A stretch of DNA of 64,000 nt from Helianthus annuus (taxonomy: Eukaryota; Streptophyta; Magnoliopsida; Asterales; Asteraceae): NCBI RefSeq assembly GCF_002127325.2, contig NC_035437.2:156337880-156401879 (forward strand), written 5' to 3'. The notes beneath the pieces are model-generated. The model saw nothing but the letters and a program-made list of their open reading frames with translations. It did not search any database and was not told the origin of the DNA. A program made the position numbers and the translations under genes. Positions 10,760 to 22,102 of the stretch are shown piece by piece. The first letter of the stretch is position 1, and each line of letters starts with the position of its first letter.

Positions 10760-12159
10760 TATAACAACCCTCCTAGAACCCTTAAACGTGACCCTAAACG
10801 TTCCTAATATACCTCTTATGCAATAAACGGACCCAGAATACCTTAATATTTATAAAAATCAAGAAAAACAAAATTTGGGAGTCTTTCGTGGGGCACGACC
10901 CCCTTAGCTACTTGTGTCGCGGGTCGCGACTAGCCTGGGTGCTTGCCGGACACCCATGCCGCCACGGGTCGACACATGGCAAGGCTAGGTTCGCTGACTA
11001 GCCAAGCCTAAGACCTAGTCTACACTCTCGCGGGCCACGTGAGAGTTAGAAGATGTTTACGCGGGCCGCGAGCCGCCATACTTCAGACCTATAAATAGGG
11101 TCGATCGGCTCATTTTCAAATTTCTGAATTCTCTCTCAAATTTCTGAAGCAGTTATAATACTCGGGTATTATACCCCTATAAAGCGAAGCTCTCCCTCGT
11201 TGTAGTATTATAACCCTGCTGTTACCCTACACGATCGATCTAGGGCTCCGTAACGCATGTTAAGGCTCTGCCTGACTCAGTCGTTGCAGTTCTGTCTCGT
11301 GTTACACCCGATTGATCTAGGACTCCGTAATGCATGTCAAGGCTTTGCCTGACTCAGTCATTGGAGTTCTGTCTCGAGTTGTACGGTTAATGGGATTTGG
11401 GTTATTTTACTAACACGTGTGCATTGTTTAATTTTAATAGATAATAAGCAGGAGAATCACCAGGAAGCTATAGTAGTATCACCTAAGTCAACAATGTGAG
11501 TACATTTTTTATAAACACATTTGTGATTCAAATTGTTTTACTAAAACCTCAAATGTTTACAAATACAATTACAGTGATTAAGTCTTTGTAATTCTACAAT
11601 TGCTGCCAGTATTATGGGGTTTGTATACAGTACTTGATAACCTTCACAATTGGACACGGGTATCCAATGTGTGATATGACCATAGTCAAAGATCCGTCGA
11701 GTGACACGTACTGAACGAGTAGTTGTGTAGATATAAACATTGTAATCGCTCTTAATACTGTAATGTGTAACAACTGATGCTTTACAAAAATGGAATGTAC
11801 TCACCAGTATTTCTTGCTGATAAAATCTTTTTAAAACGCGTTTCAGGTAACAAAATGTGAAAGCCAATAGAAGCCAGCTGGAGATCACTGAAGGCTTGGA
11901 AAAGTGGCTATAAAAGTTACATAAATAAAAAGGAGTTTTTGTTTTCAATAATTAGGGTTTATCTCTACAAATGTATTGTCAAATGAACTTGGGTTTCACC
12001 CCAATGATTTATTATTATAAAAGTTTGGTGTTTAACTCTGATAGAAATATTTCCTAACTACGGTCCTGATGTATTCCGCTGCCAAATTAATAAACACCGA
12101 TACCACCAGCTCTGAGTCTCGCGGTACCCGCTCTCGGGCAGGGGTCGGGGGTTGCGACA
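10760..12159 (+). repeat. 5' LTR of gypsy-2
   Basis: Begins TATAACAACCC and ends GTTGCGACA. The expected TG start reads TA in both LTRs, so the change predates insertion or is tolerated. Near-identical to the 3' LTR at 17766-19163 apart from scattered substitutions and a short deletion near the 3' LTR end (around 19145). Contains a duplicated segment (11222-11300 and 11303-11380, both with CGTAA and GCATGTHAAGGCT). Confidence 0.9.
11090..11097 (+). promoter_or_regulatory. TATA box in gypsy-2 5' LTR
   Basis: TATAAATA preceded by GCGGGCCGCG at 11061-11070. The 3' LTR copy is at 18096-18103. Confidence 0.5.
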
Positions 12160-12164
12160 GGAGG

Positions 12165-12176
12165 TGGTATTAGAGC
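12165..12176 (+). other. primer binding site of gypsy-2
   Basis: TGGTATTAGAGC, five bases after the LTR end. It differs at one position from TGGTATCAGAGC, the usual match to initiator tRNA-Met, and would prime minus-strand synthesis. Confidence 0.75.
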
Positions 12177-12301
12177 TACAACCACTGGTTTAAGTCAAAG
12201 AAGTGTTCTGATGTTACTTAAATTCTGTGTTAGGAAATAACTTATGTGATTACGTGTAAATATTGTTTTGTGTTATTTGACTATTTGTTAGTTTACAGTA
12301 T

Positions 12302-12804
12302 GAGCGAGCAAGGTACTTCGGACGCTTATCGTCATATAGCTAGTTCACCAAAAGATGAAAGAACATCATCTCAACCAAATCCCTCAGGATACTCAGCCGA
12401 TGCTGAGGAAGGGATATTTATTTTTAAGGCACAGTCTGAGGAACCCTTCACTTCTAAAAAAGTGAGGTTGGTTTAATAGAGGAGCACATGAGAGAAAAAA
12501 GAGAATGAAGAAATTACAACAAAGAGCGATAGTTAGAGCTAATAGGGAAGCAAATGCACAAACTCAGGAAACAGTCAATAAGCCACCATGGGAAGAGGAA
12601 CTAGATAGACAGTTGGCAGATTTCCATATGTTTGCCACAACAGCAGTAGACGCTAACCTAAATCAAATAGCTGAACCACCACTGTTACCTTTATTCCCAG
12701 ACCAACAAATGCTAGAACCCGACCAAGCAGACCAGTTTCCAATTCCAGATGTAGATCACTATGAGATTCCCAGAATTCCCCCACCAAACCCCATAGCTCA
12801 GTAG
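12302..12804 (+). pseudogene. gag: gypsy-2 N-terminal leader/gag ORF remnant
   Basis: An ATG at 12302 opens 58 codons (Ser/Gln/Pro-rich) ending at 12476. A second open piece at 12505-12804 is Pro/Gln/Asp-rich. Together they look like the low-complexity N-terminus of a gypsy gag broken by a stop and frameshift. Related sequence with Pro-rich reading (PHPRHPDPVP-like) continues to about 13010 but is broken. No catalytic motif; assignment rests on position after the primer site. Confidence 0.5.
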
Positions 12805-13327
12805 ACTGGCCTTAACCTTTTAGACCCGTTCCATGGAACAGCGACTGGTGGAAGCAGAGTGTGATACACAGTCCATACCCTTATGGACACCCTATCCCTC
12901 GACACCCTGATCCAGTACCAGCACCCATGCCACCTATGAGCCAAGAAAATTTGGAAGAACTTCGCTCATATGGTGACGAATTAATGGAAGAAGGAGATAG
13001 AATTCGTCAAATATGAGAGAAGCTTATGTGGAAGCATGTCGAGCGCGATATACATGATTGGATACATGATACTTAGAAAATGCCTAGATATATGTGTAAT
13101 TTTATATTTTGATAAAAAAATATATAGACTAGATAGACTAAAATAGATACGGATGCATAACTACTAGTATATTTTATTTTCAGCTGTAGTATGTAACCTA
13201 TGCATATATATATATATATAGAAAGAGTAAAAGTCGCAATGATCAACATTTTTGATCAATTTGTTTGTGTGATTATGTATAAATATTTGTATTCAATTTT
13301 ATTCTGTGATAATTAATATCTGATAAA
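12805..13327 (+). other. gypsy-2 decayed internal spacer
   Basis: No usable ORF. The first 200 bp are broken gag-like sequence; the rest is AT-rich with a short (TA)n at 13205-13221. Confidence 0.5.
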
Positions 13328-13919
13328 ATGTTAACAATTCAGATTGACAACGAAATAAATCAGGAAAACCAGAATAATGAGAATGACGGAAACCAAATAG
13401 ATAACATTGCCATCCAAGATATAGTAACACAAGGAATTATATATGTTATGCCTTATATTATCAAGACTGTTAAAGAAGCAGAAGATAATAAATCTGCAAA
13501 TGGAAGTAAACGCCAACACACTGAGCCAAGTCACAGTGTGAACGATAATAACGGACCTATAATCCAAGCTCCAATTCCTAAAAGAAGGAGAACTTCTTCT
13601 TACGGTTGTTCTTATAAAGAATTCTTGGCCTGTAAACCAATAGATTTCTCAGGCAATGAAGGAGCTATTGCAGCCTTACGTTGGATAGAAAAGACAGAAG
13701 CAATCATAAAAATAAGTAAATGTGGAAATGAAGATAAGATTATGTTTGCTTCTAATCTTTTCAAAAATGCAGCCTTAGAATGGTGGATACTATTCTCCAG
13801 TCTAGGGGAAGTGACAGAGTTTATAATATGGAATGGACCAACTTTAAGGAAATGATTGAAAGAAAATTTTGTCCTCCTAATGAAAAGGAACAAATCGCCA
13901 ATAAGTCCGAAATCTTAAA
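13328..13919 (+). pseudogene. gag: gypsy-2 gag capsid part
   Basis: Encodes the capsid domain. CSYKEFLACKPIDFSG then LRWIEKTEAIIKISKC and LEWW are the typical motifs of plant chromovirus gag (residues about 94-155). The frame shifts between 13780 and 13820. The continuation in another frame holds ERKFCPPNEKEQIANK and meets a TGA at about 13918. A basic stretch (PIPKRRR) precedes the domain. Confidence 0.75.
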
Positions 13920-15133
13920 ATGACTGGATTAACTACCATATTCTTTGAATATGCTAGAATAGTGCCAACCTTAGCCTCACCTGAACCAGTGTTAATCTCC
14001 CGTTATATTTGGGGATTAATTAGTGAGATTAGATACGTAGTCAAGGCAGCTAGACCACAAACCATGGAAGAAGCAGTAGAACTAGCCAATACCCTGACTG
14101 ATGAATTGGTACGCACCCAAGAGGAAAACCAGAGAAAGAACGTAGCTCAAAAGCTTACCCAGGAATTTCGCTACGGTAATTTCAACCATGGAAAAGGGAC
14201 AGGTTCTTCTGCACCCTACTGCAAGTTTTGTAAAAAGAAGCACTCAGGAAAGTGTGTTGTGTCTTGCGACTTTTGCAAGTACCCAGGACATAAGGAAGAA
14301 GATTGTAGGAGAAAGGCTAGTGCCAGAATATGCTACAATTGTGGAGAGGCTGGTCACATCAAACCGAACTATCCGAAACTAGCTCTAGCAACAACCAACA
14401 AAGCTAAGACAATTGAAGGACCTAAGAAAAATGCCAGAGCATTTATTCTGACAGCTGAGGAAGCCAAGATGATTCTGGATGGGATTGCCGGTACGTTCTT
14501 AGTTAATAATATATTTGCCAAAATATTATTTGACTCTGGTGCAAACCAAAGTTTTATCAATACTTCTTTCTACAAACTTCTCGATCAACCCTTAGCCAAA
14601 CTTCAACAAGATTGTCTAGTGGAGACAGCAAACGGAGAATCCATTAAGATAAGTGAAATCTTGCAGGGAGCAAGAATAGAAGTTTTGAATCATAACGTTT
14701 CAGCTAACCTTTATCCAATGAATCTAGCCGGATTCGATGTTGTATTAGGAATAGATTGGTTGGTAGCCAATCGTACCAGTATTTTATGCGATCAAAAGTC
14801 AGTACAAGTAAGTACACCAACAGGTGAAAAGATCACAATCAAAGGAGATAAGCTAACCAGGTCGACAAAATTCATCTCTGTGATGAAAGCCGCAAGCTAT
14901 GAAAGGAATGGAGGAGTAGTATATATGATTTCCGTAATCATTGTTACTAAAGGAAAAGAATTAAAAGATATCCTTGTGATATCTAAATTCTCAAACGTCA
15001 TTAGAGAAGAGTTACCTAGACTACCGCCTGATAGAGAGGTTGAATTTAGAATTCACCTAATACCAGGAACGGCACCGATTGCCAAAGCACTATATCTATT
15101 AGCACCAACAGAGATGCAGGAACTAAAGACTTT
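13920..15133 (+). pseudogene. pol: gypsy-2 gag C-terminus, zinc knuckles and protease
   Basis: The first 100 residues finish capsid. Then come a CKFCKKKHSGKC finger, a CDFCKYPGHKEEDC knuckle and a second knuckle, CYNCGEAGHIKPNY, whose last Cys is replaced by Tyr. The aspartic protease follows: LFDSGANQSF carries the catalytic Asp (about 14530), with the flap and VVLGIDWL motif near 14735. The frame ends in the RT leader ([20 protein letters not shown]). At about 15127-15133 it joins RNase H directly, so the RT domain is gone. Confidence 0.8.
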
Positions 15134-15490
15134 ATAGTCTATTGTGATGCATCTAAGTTAGGATATGGATGTGTGTTGATGCAACGTCAAAAGGTTATAG
15201 CTTATGCCTCTAGACAACTTAAGAAACATAAAGAGAATTACACAACCCATGATCTAGAGTTAGGAGCCATAGTTTTTGCCCTTAAGATTTGGAGACACTA
15301 TTTATATGGAAATAAATTTGTTGTCTTCACGGATCATAAGAGTTTAAGGTATATTTTTGGGCAAAAGGAATTAAATATGAGATAGAGACGCTGAATGGAG
15401 ATTCTTAGTGATTATGATTGTGATATTCAGTACCATGCTGGGAAAGCTAATATAGTAGCTGATGCTTTAAGTCGAAAGTATCATGAAAAG
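15134..15490 (+). pseudogene. pol: gypsy-2 RNase H fragment
   Basis: Begins in [11 protein letters not shown], the RNase H N-terminal Asp motif, and runs through [24 protein letters not shown] and [11 protein letters not shown] (catalytic Glu and Asp visible). In-frame stops TAG and TGA lie near 15383 and 15392, after which [19 protein letters not shown] continues to a further TGA at about 15497. The usual RT palm and thumb that should precede it are absent. Confidence 0.75.
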
Positions 15491-16248
15491 CCGAAATGAG
15501 TACGTTCTCTCAGATTAAATCTACAAGTAGATTTAAATGATCAAATTAGAGAGGTACATGAAACAACATTCAAGAACGATGCTGAAGGTTTAAAAGGAAT
15601 GATTAACGAATTAGAACAAGGAACAGATGGAATTTGGAAGTTCCATAAGAAAAAGATCTGGATACCTAAACAAGGAAACCTATGCCACAGAATTCTAGTA
15701 GAAGCTCATAAGTCTAAGTATACGATACGCCACGGAAGTGATAAGATGTATCAAGATCTAAGAAAGAATTTATGGTGGATAGGAATGAAAAAGGATATAG
15801 CAAACTACGTTGCTAAATGTCTAACATGTTCACAAGTTAAAGCTGAGCATCAGAAACCCTCAGGATTATTGCAACAATTAGAGATGCCAATATGGAAATG
15901 GGAATTGATAACAATGGACTTTGTTACCAAATTACCCAAGACAAGAAAAGGAAATGATACAATCTGGGTGATTGTAGACAGATTGACAAAATCTTCTCAT
16001 TTCTTACCAATGAAGGAAACTTCCAGTATGGAACAGTTAGCCAAGCTATATGTTAATTAAATAGTTTCATTACATGGAATTCCTTTATCTATCGTATCTG
16101 ATAGAGATAGACGTTTTACTTCTCATTTTTGGACAAGTTTCTAAAAAGCAATGGGGACCAGGTTAAATCTAAGCACAGCTTATCATCCTCAAACGGACGG
16201 ACAAAGTGAAAGGACAATACAAACAATGGAAGATATGCTTAGAGCCTG
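15491..16248 (+). pseudogene. pol: gypsy-2 integrase, first part
   Basis: Zinc-binding HHCC region (HKSKYTIRHGSDKMYQDL then CLTCSQVK) and catalytic core start (LITMDFVTKLP, first Asp; IVSDRDRRFTS, second Asp; [11 protein letters not shown], Glu). Stops TAA at about 16058 and 16142 interrupt it. The frame is then split at 16248 by a solo LTR and resumes at 17026. Confidence 0.8.
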
Positions 16249-17020
16249 TGAAGGGGTAAGGTCCCAAAAACCTTATAAAAAGTGCTTGGGACCATACCAC
16301 AACTTTAATTTTCAGCCTGGCACCTTGCGCGGCCGCGCACTAGTCTTACAAAAGAGAGGTTTAGAAGGCCCACAACAGTCAACACTTGCGCCCAAAGGGA
16401 ACCATAAAACCTTGCGCCTTTCCTACACAAAACAAAGGATAAGAATTCGGAGTTAGATACTTCCGCTTAATATTCAGACTTGGATATTATTTGCCCAGAC
16501 TTGGGATTTATTCACCTGTTTCCACACGATAAGGTGTCACACCAGATTACAGTAGTAATCTTCTAGAAATAATACAACCGTGCACCACCAAGACGGTTAC
16601 AACCGCCTGGATCTAAACCACGATCCGTGTGCTATCACGTCGGATCAAGGAGCATTAACGGAAGGAAACATAACCGCTTACGGGGTTAGCATCTTCCGTC
16701 TTCTTTTCACTAACGGGTTTTCCCGCCTTTGAACGACTCCCGGCTATAAATAAGAGAAAAATCAGGTATGAATACAAGTTACACACACTTCTCAAATACA
16801 TCTTCTTCTTCTTCATTACCAATACTTATTCTCACACCGGAGTCGGGTCAAGGAGAGAACCCTCTTCTCCCCTTGACGAGGCTAACGGTGTTCTTTTTTG
16901 CAGAATTACCGGAGAAGAAGGTCTGTTAGACCTGAATCGATCGAGTGGAAACTAACCTTTTTATGCGGATTCAAACCCCCTAAATATCTCGGTTCCGGCC
17001 ATTTATCTAGTGTTTCTTCA
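16249..17020 (+). repeat. solo LTR inserted in gypsy-2 integrase
   Basis: 772 bp bounded by perfect inverted ends TGAAG and CTTCA and flanked by the 5-bp duplication GCCTG (16244-16248 and 17021-17025). TATAAATA is at 16745-16752. No internal region, primer site or second LTR, so it is the product of LTR-LTR recombination. No similarity seen to other LTRs in this window. Confidence 0.88.
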
Positions 17021-17750
17021 GCCTGTGTAATTGATTTCGGATGAAATTGGGACGATCATTTACCATTAATAGTATTTTCCTACAATAACAGTTATCATAC
17101 TAGCATTAATGCTGCACCATTTGAAGCACTTTATGGACGAAAGTGCCGAACTCCAGTCTGTTGGGCAGAAATTGGAGAAAAGCAACTATCTGGACCAGAG
17201 ATAGTGCAAGAAACAACAGATAAGATAATTCAAGTCAAGGAAAAGCTAAAAGCAGCACGAGATCGTCAAAAAGTTATGCAGATAACAGACGAAAACCTTT
17301 AGAATTTCAAGTAGGAGATAAGGTATTGTTAAAAGTCTCTCCATGGAAAGGAGTAGTCAGATTCGTTAAAAGAGGAAAGCTAAGCCCAGGTATGTTGGAC
17401 CTTTTGAGATTATTAGAAGAATAGGACCCGTAGCCTATCAGCTACAACTGCTAGAGGAAATGGCAGGAATACATGATGTGTTTCATATATGTAATCTCAA
17501 GAAATGTTTAGCAGACGAATCATTAGTGATACCTCTTAAGGACATAGAAGTAAATGAGAAACTTAAGTTTATTGAGAAACCCATTCAGATTGAAGATAGA
17601 AAGATCAAGAATCTCAAACACAAGAGACTAGTTCTGGTCAAAGTGAAATGGGATTCCAAGAGAGGACCAGAATACACTTGAGAGCTCGAAGCAGAGATGC
17701 AGAAGAAATACCCACACCTATTCTAGTAGACCTCGAGGACGAGATCTAAA
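17021..17750 (+). pseudogene. pol: gypsy-2 integrase end and chromodomain-like tail
   Basis: Resumes the integrase frame after the solo LTR ([19 protein letters not shown] at about 17080-17136, with a stop at about 17046). Frameshifts follow near 17280 and 17390. HDVFHICNLKKC starts near 17473, and VKVKWDSKRGPEYT near 17640 is cut by TGA at 17679. The remaining ELEAEMQKKYPHLF ends at about 17726. Closely matches 6690-6982. Confidence 0.75.
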
Positions 17751-17752
17751 AC

Positions 17753-17765
17753 AAGGTTGGGAGGA
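17753..17765 (+). other. polypurine tract of gypsy-2
   Basis: AAGGTTGGGAGGA immediately before the 3' LTR. Confidence 0.6.
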
Positions 17766-19163
17766 TATAACAACCCTCCTAGAACCCTTAAACGTGACCC
17801 TAAACATTCCTAATATACCTCGTATGCGAGAAACGGACCCAGAATACCTTAATATTTATAAAAATCAAGAAAAACAAAATTTGGGAGTCGCTCGCGGGGC
17901 GCGACCCCCTTAGCTACTTGTGTCGTGGGCCGCGACTGGCCTAGTTGCTTGCCGGACACCCATGCCGCCATGTGTCGACACGTGGCAAGGCTAGGTTCGC
18001 TGACTAGCCAAGCCTAAAACCTAGTCTACACTCTTGCGGGCCGCGGGAGAGTTAGAAGATGTTTACGCGGGCCGCGAGCCGCCATACTTCAGGCCTATAA
18101 ATAGGGTCGATCGGCTCATTTGTTCACCGTTCAAATTTCTGAATTCTCTCTCAAATTTCTGTAGCAATTATAATACTCGGGTATTATACCCCTATAAAGC
18201 GAAGCTCTGTCTCGTTGTAAGTATTATAACCCTGCTGTTACTCTACACGATCGATCTAGGGCTCCGTAACGCATGCCAAGGCTCTTCCTGACTCAGTCGT
18301 TGGAGTTCTGTCTCGTGTTACACCCGATTGATCTAGGACTTCGTAATGCATGTCAAGGCTCTGCCTGACTAAGTCATTGGAGTTCTGTCTCGAGTTGTAC
18401 GGTTAATGTGATTTGGGTTATTTTACTAACATGTGTGCATTGTTTAATTTTAATAGATACTACCCAGGAGAATCACCAGGAAGCTATAGTAGTATCACCT
18501 AAGTCAACAATGTGAGTACGTTCGTCTTTTATAAACACTTTTTGTGAGTCAAATTGTTTTACCAAAACCTCAAATGTTTTCAAATACAATTACAGTGATT
18601 AAGTCTTTGTAATTCTACAATTGCTGCCAGTATTATGGGGTTTGTATACAGTACTTGATAACCTTCACAATTAGGCACGGGTATCCAATGTGTGATATGA
18701 CCATAGTCACAGATCCGTCAAGTGACACGTATTGAACGAGTAATTGTGTAGATATAAACATTGTAATCGCTCTTAATACTGTAATGTGTAACAACTGATG
18801 GTTTACAAAAATGGAATGTACTCGCCAGTATTTCTTGCTGATAAAATCTTTTTAAAACGCGTTTCAGGTAACAAAATGTGAAAGCCAATAGAAGCCAGTT
18901 GGATAGCACTGAAGGCTTGGAAAAGTGGCTATAAAAGTTACCTAAATAAAAAGGAGTTTTTGTTTTCAATAATTAGGGTTTATCCCTACAAATGTATTGT
19001 CAAATGAACTTGGGTTTCACCCCAATGATTTATTATTATAAAAGTTTGGTGTTTAACTCTGATAAAAATATTTCCTAACTACGGTCCTGATGTATTCCGC
19101 TGCCAAATTAATAAACATCGATACCACCAGCTCTGAGTCTCGCGGGGGTCAGGGGTTGCGACA
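17766..19163 (+). repeat. 3' LTR of gypsy-2
   Basis: Starts TATAACAACCC and ends GGTTGCGACA next to the target duplication AACAC. TATA box at 18096-18103. Its last 100 bp have lost part of the GC-rich stretch present in the 5' LTR. Confidence 0.9.
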
Positions 19164-19923
19164 AACACACCATGAGATCTTACTACAATTGATTTCTCGA
19201 ACAACTTTGGAAGTGTCTAAAGGGTTGGAAATCTAATCGCTCATTATTTGCACTTCAAAATGTATAGGGTTTAAACGAGTCGAGTCACTCTTGAGCTGAG
19301 ATATATAATAGGATGACTCCTTAGCTACATTAAGTTTGACTTCTTCTTTTTTAACATCACCTCCTCAAATTTTAGCATTAACACTTACACTTTCTCAACT
19401 TTCTAAAAACTTTATAAAATGTCATTTTGACCCACCCACCACTCGAGTTTTACGTGCTTGTGTTTATATACATGTCTGTATAAATTCAAATTGGTTTACG
19501 TTTCAACGTAGTTTTTTTCTCAAAAATGAGTAATGTCGTGTACATTTTGACGTAAATTTAGTTTGGATACGAGTCAGATCAAATGTAATACGTATTCATT
19601 ACACGATATAAATTCGATTTACTTTACGTTTCATGAGTGTTGACAAATATAACATGTGTTGGTGTTTATTTTTATTGACATTTTCAGTTAGTCTACATTT
19701 TGACGTTTATGTACATTTTTATCCCCTACAGTTAGTCTAAATTAAAGTTGGTTTATGTTTCAATGTAATGACATTTTTATCCCCATGAGTTTTACGTGCT
19801 TATTTTTACGTATGTGTCGTATAAATTCAAGTTGGTTTATGTTTCGACATATTTTTTTTTTAAAATGAGTCATGTCCAGTCTAATACGTTTTTTTGTTTT
19901 CTTTATTGATGTTTTCCGTTGGT
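19164..19923 (+). repeat. R1 repeat, right part
   Basis: Continues R1 after gypsy-2 and matches R2 (about 24527-25308). Contains several TTTTACGTGCTT and GGTTTAYGTTTC motifs, AT-rich, noncoding. Similarity to R2 stops at CCGTTGGT. Confidence 0.7.
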
Positions 19924-20346
19924 CCATTAGCGCGTTATTTGAATTTTGTTGAACAAAAAAATTGAGGGAATTGATTCACCAGCACCCTATATGAATTCTG
20001 TTGGCGCTCGTTATCTCCCTTGCAATGCCTTCCATGCCCCCCTCCCCCAAAAAAATTAAGGGAATTGATTCACCAACACCCTAAAAAAAGTGGTATTTTT
20101 AGATAAGTCTGAAATCTGATGTGACGTTAAGATGACGGCTAATGAAAATCTTAAATATTTCAACATTGTGGATGCTGTAATATTATAAAGGTACATAATT
20201 AAAGTTATTAATACTTTTGAAAACGAAAATAGAAACTCAATAAAGTCTAACGTTTAAAAAAAAAGTAAAGTAGTGAGTCATGATCCAAATTCCAAACCAA
20301 ATAGCAAACTATACGACTCAATAAAGCATATAAACAATAACTACGC
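19924..20346. other. unassigned AT-rich stretch
   Basis: No ORF of note. A 25-bp phrase containing GGGAATTGATTCACCA occurs twice (about 19964 and 20051) around a C-rich patch. Nothing else recognised. Confidence 0.5.
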
Positions 20347-20349
20347 TTA

Positions 20350-21403
20350 GACCGTGGGGTATGGTGGGGCGGGGATTTAGGGTGTGGCCCGACACGTGGC
20401 TTGGGTGGGCTTCGCTAGGCTGACCCACATTGAAGACGGTATAGTGGGGCGGGGGTTTGGGGCGTGGCCAGCCCAAACGGCTATTTTATATTTTTTAAAA
20501 CAAAAAATTTAAATTTTTTAATGATTTTTAAATAAAGAAAATTAAATAAAAAAATTCCTAATGCTTATATTTTTTCTTTATCTCTTCTCTTGTCTCCAAC
20601 ATTAGTTCCAACTCTTCACCTGATAGGTGATCGATGGGCTGGGCTAGAAATTTCATATCATCTCGTCTTTGTTTCAGAGCATCCCTAGCTTCTTTGCTCT
20701 TCCGAATTTCTGTCCTTTGTTGGAATACGTTGAATGTATCTAACTTGGTTGCAATGTCATCCAACTGATTGCTGTATAGTCCCCTACGCGAGCCCGAACT
20801 CTCAACCGAAGGCGATGCCGTACCCGATCTTGATTTTTGAGCGCTCCTTTTTGCGGCATCTCTTCCGAATTCAGGCCGGTTTGGAGAATCATCTAGAAAG
20901 TCCTCCAACTCTTGATCTCGTGCATCCGATTGGGTTTGGGACGAGGGTGTCCTTGACCTTTTGGAAGACGCCCACTTTTGATGGAACTTACAAATCTCCC
21001 AACAATGCATGAAACGGAAGTCGCTCCCCACATTTGTTTTGAATGTGACCAATGCATTTGTCACAAAGTCGGGTTGTTCGGGTCATAGGCACGATTGTGA
21101 GGACTCATTTTTCGTATTGTAGAATGAGAATGATTATAGAAGAGGTGGAATGTATTGAAGTTGGATGTGGTAAAAAAAAAGAATAGAAGTGTGAGTTTTA
21201 TAGTGAAAAAATATTTTTTTTACCACATAGCCGTTAGCCAACAGCTAGTTTGGTTTGGCAATTGAGAGCCTGCCATGTTATGTTGATAGACCCGCCCCAC
21301 GCCCGGTCTTAAACTCACGCCTCTTGGGCCACGCCCAAACCCAAGCCCATCCGGGGTGATGGTTTGGGCGTTTTCAGCCAAACCCCGCCCTATACCCATA
21401 GTC
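20350..21403 (-). mobile_element. PIF/Harbinger non-autonomous element
   Basis: Flanked by TTA on both sides (20347-20349 and 21404-21406), the 3-bp duplication typical of PIF/Harbinger. The ends pair imperfectly: GACCGTGGGGTATGG at left against GACTATGGGTATAGG on the opposite strand at right, followed by GGGGCGGGG-like sequence. It carries an internally deleted ORF1 on the minus strand and no transposase. Confidence 0.82.
20558..21108 (-). pseudogene. PIF/Harbinger ORF1-like protein, internally deleted
   Basis: ORF1 of these elements is a Myb/trihelix-type DNA-binding partner of the transposase. The minus-strand ATG at 21108 opens MSPHNRAYDPNNP and meets TGA within 16 codons. The C-terminal half is open from 21064: FRFMHCWEICKFHQKW, a GRDAAK motif, then a charged helix region (KEARDALKQRRDDMKFLAQ) ending KKKYKH, resembling the NAM-associated C-terminal domain. 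The Myb-like middle (about 100 residues) is missing. Family assignment fits the TTA-flanked element around it. Confidence 0.6.
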
Positions 21404-21529
21404 TTAAAGGGAAGGCATTGTGATAAATAAAGGTGAGATAATAATTCGGTTTTAGCAAATAGCACCTATAAAAATAATGTTTATATATAAACTATTTAAA
21501 TAATGAGAAAAGGGAGAGAAAGGGATAAC

Positions 21530-21720
21530 CAACGAAGGAAGCATTGGTGATTGATTGGTACATAGAAAAGGGATTATGTACGGAGGTTTACTTTGTGTCT
21601 CCACTACTGATTTTTTATGATCTTTATTCATGGATCAATTTTTTTACTTCCCTATTATTTCTTATACATTTATTAACCAATATAAGCACTTGTAATGAAG
21701 TGTTATCATAAGGGAAATTC
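21530..21720 (+). repeat. dispersed repeat, copy 1
   Basis: The phrase from GAAGCATTGGTGATTG through TTATGTACGG to ATCTTTATTCATG recurs at 34004-34110. Noncoding. The preceding bases (21407-21529) show nothing I can name. Confidence 0.5.
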
Positions 21721-21760
21721 TATTGGCACACCGGCCCTGTCTATCTATACATTTTTCCAA

Positions 21761-21800
21761 TTCAATACGCATCGTATATGCCTATACGATGCGTATTGAA
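21761..21800 (+). repeat. perfect 18-bp hairpin
   Basis: Arms TTCAATACGCATCGTATA (21761-21778) and its exact complement (21783-21800), loop TGCC. Confidence 0.85.
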
Positions 21801-21854
21801 TAAAGTAAAAGACATGACAGACTGACATGTTCAGGTGTTGTCTGGCGGCTGGCC

Positions 21855-21890
21855 TAATACGCATCGTATAAGCCTATACGATGCGTATTA
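21855..21890 (+). repeat. perfect 16-bp hairpin, same arm sequence
   Basis: Arms TAATACGCATCGTATA (21855-21870) and its exact complement (21875-21890), loop AGCC. Shares 15 arm bases with the hairpin 54 bp upstream. The next 200 bp hold only scattered phrases such as GTATCGTATTAT and a repeated TTTTTGAAGTTTATTTTTTGGTGTG (about 21900 and 22070). Confidence 0.85.
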
Positions 21891-22102
21891 AGATACTGAA
21901 TTTTTGAAGTTTATTTTTTGGTGTGTTGTGTTTGGTTTTGGGTGTTTTGGGTTTGTTAGTGGTGCTTATTATTGGTTGTTTTTGTTTTAATGAGTTTTAA
22001 AATCTTTATTTTTTTATCGTTAAGTATCGTATTATAGCGTATCATGACGTATCGTATTATTTTTAAAATTTTTGAAGTTTATTTTTTGGTGTGTTGTGTC
22101 CA

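Larger units (their letters stand above)
10760..19163 (+). mobile_element. Ty3/gypsy element gypsy-2, complete ends, RT deleted
   Basis: 8404 bp with two LTRs (1400 and 1398 bp) and a 5-bp target duplication AACAC on both sides (10755-10759 and 19164-19168). Order gag, protease, RNase H, integrase, chromodomain-like tail identifies Ty3/gypsy. The reverse transcriptase core is missing, the reading frames have many stops, and a solo LTR (16249-17020) sits in integrase. It cannot move alone. The flanking R1 sequence is continuous across it when compared with R2. Confidence 0.92.

Noticed and set aside
11541..11948. 135-codon minus-strand ORF, also seen at 18718-18969
   Set aside because: Lies in the LTR of gypsy-2 and is shortened in the other LTR; no known domain.
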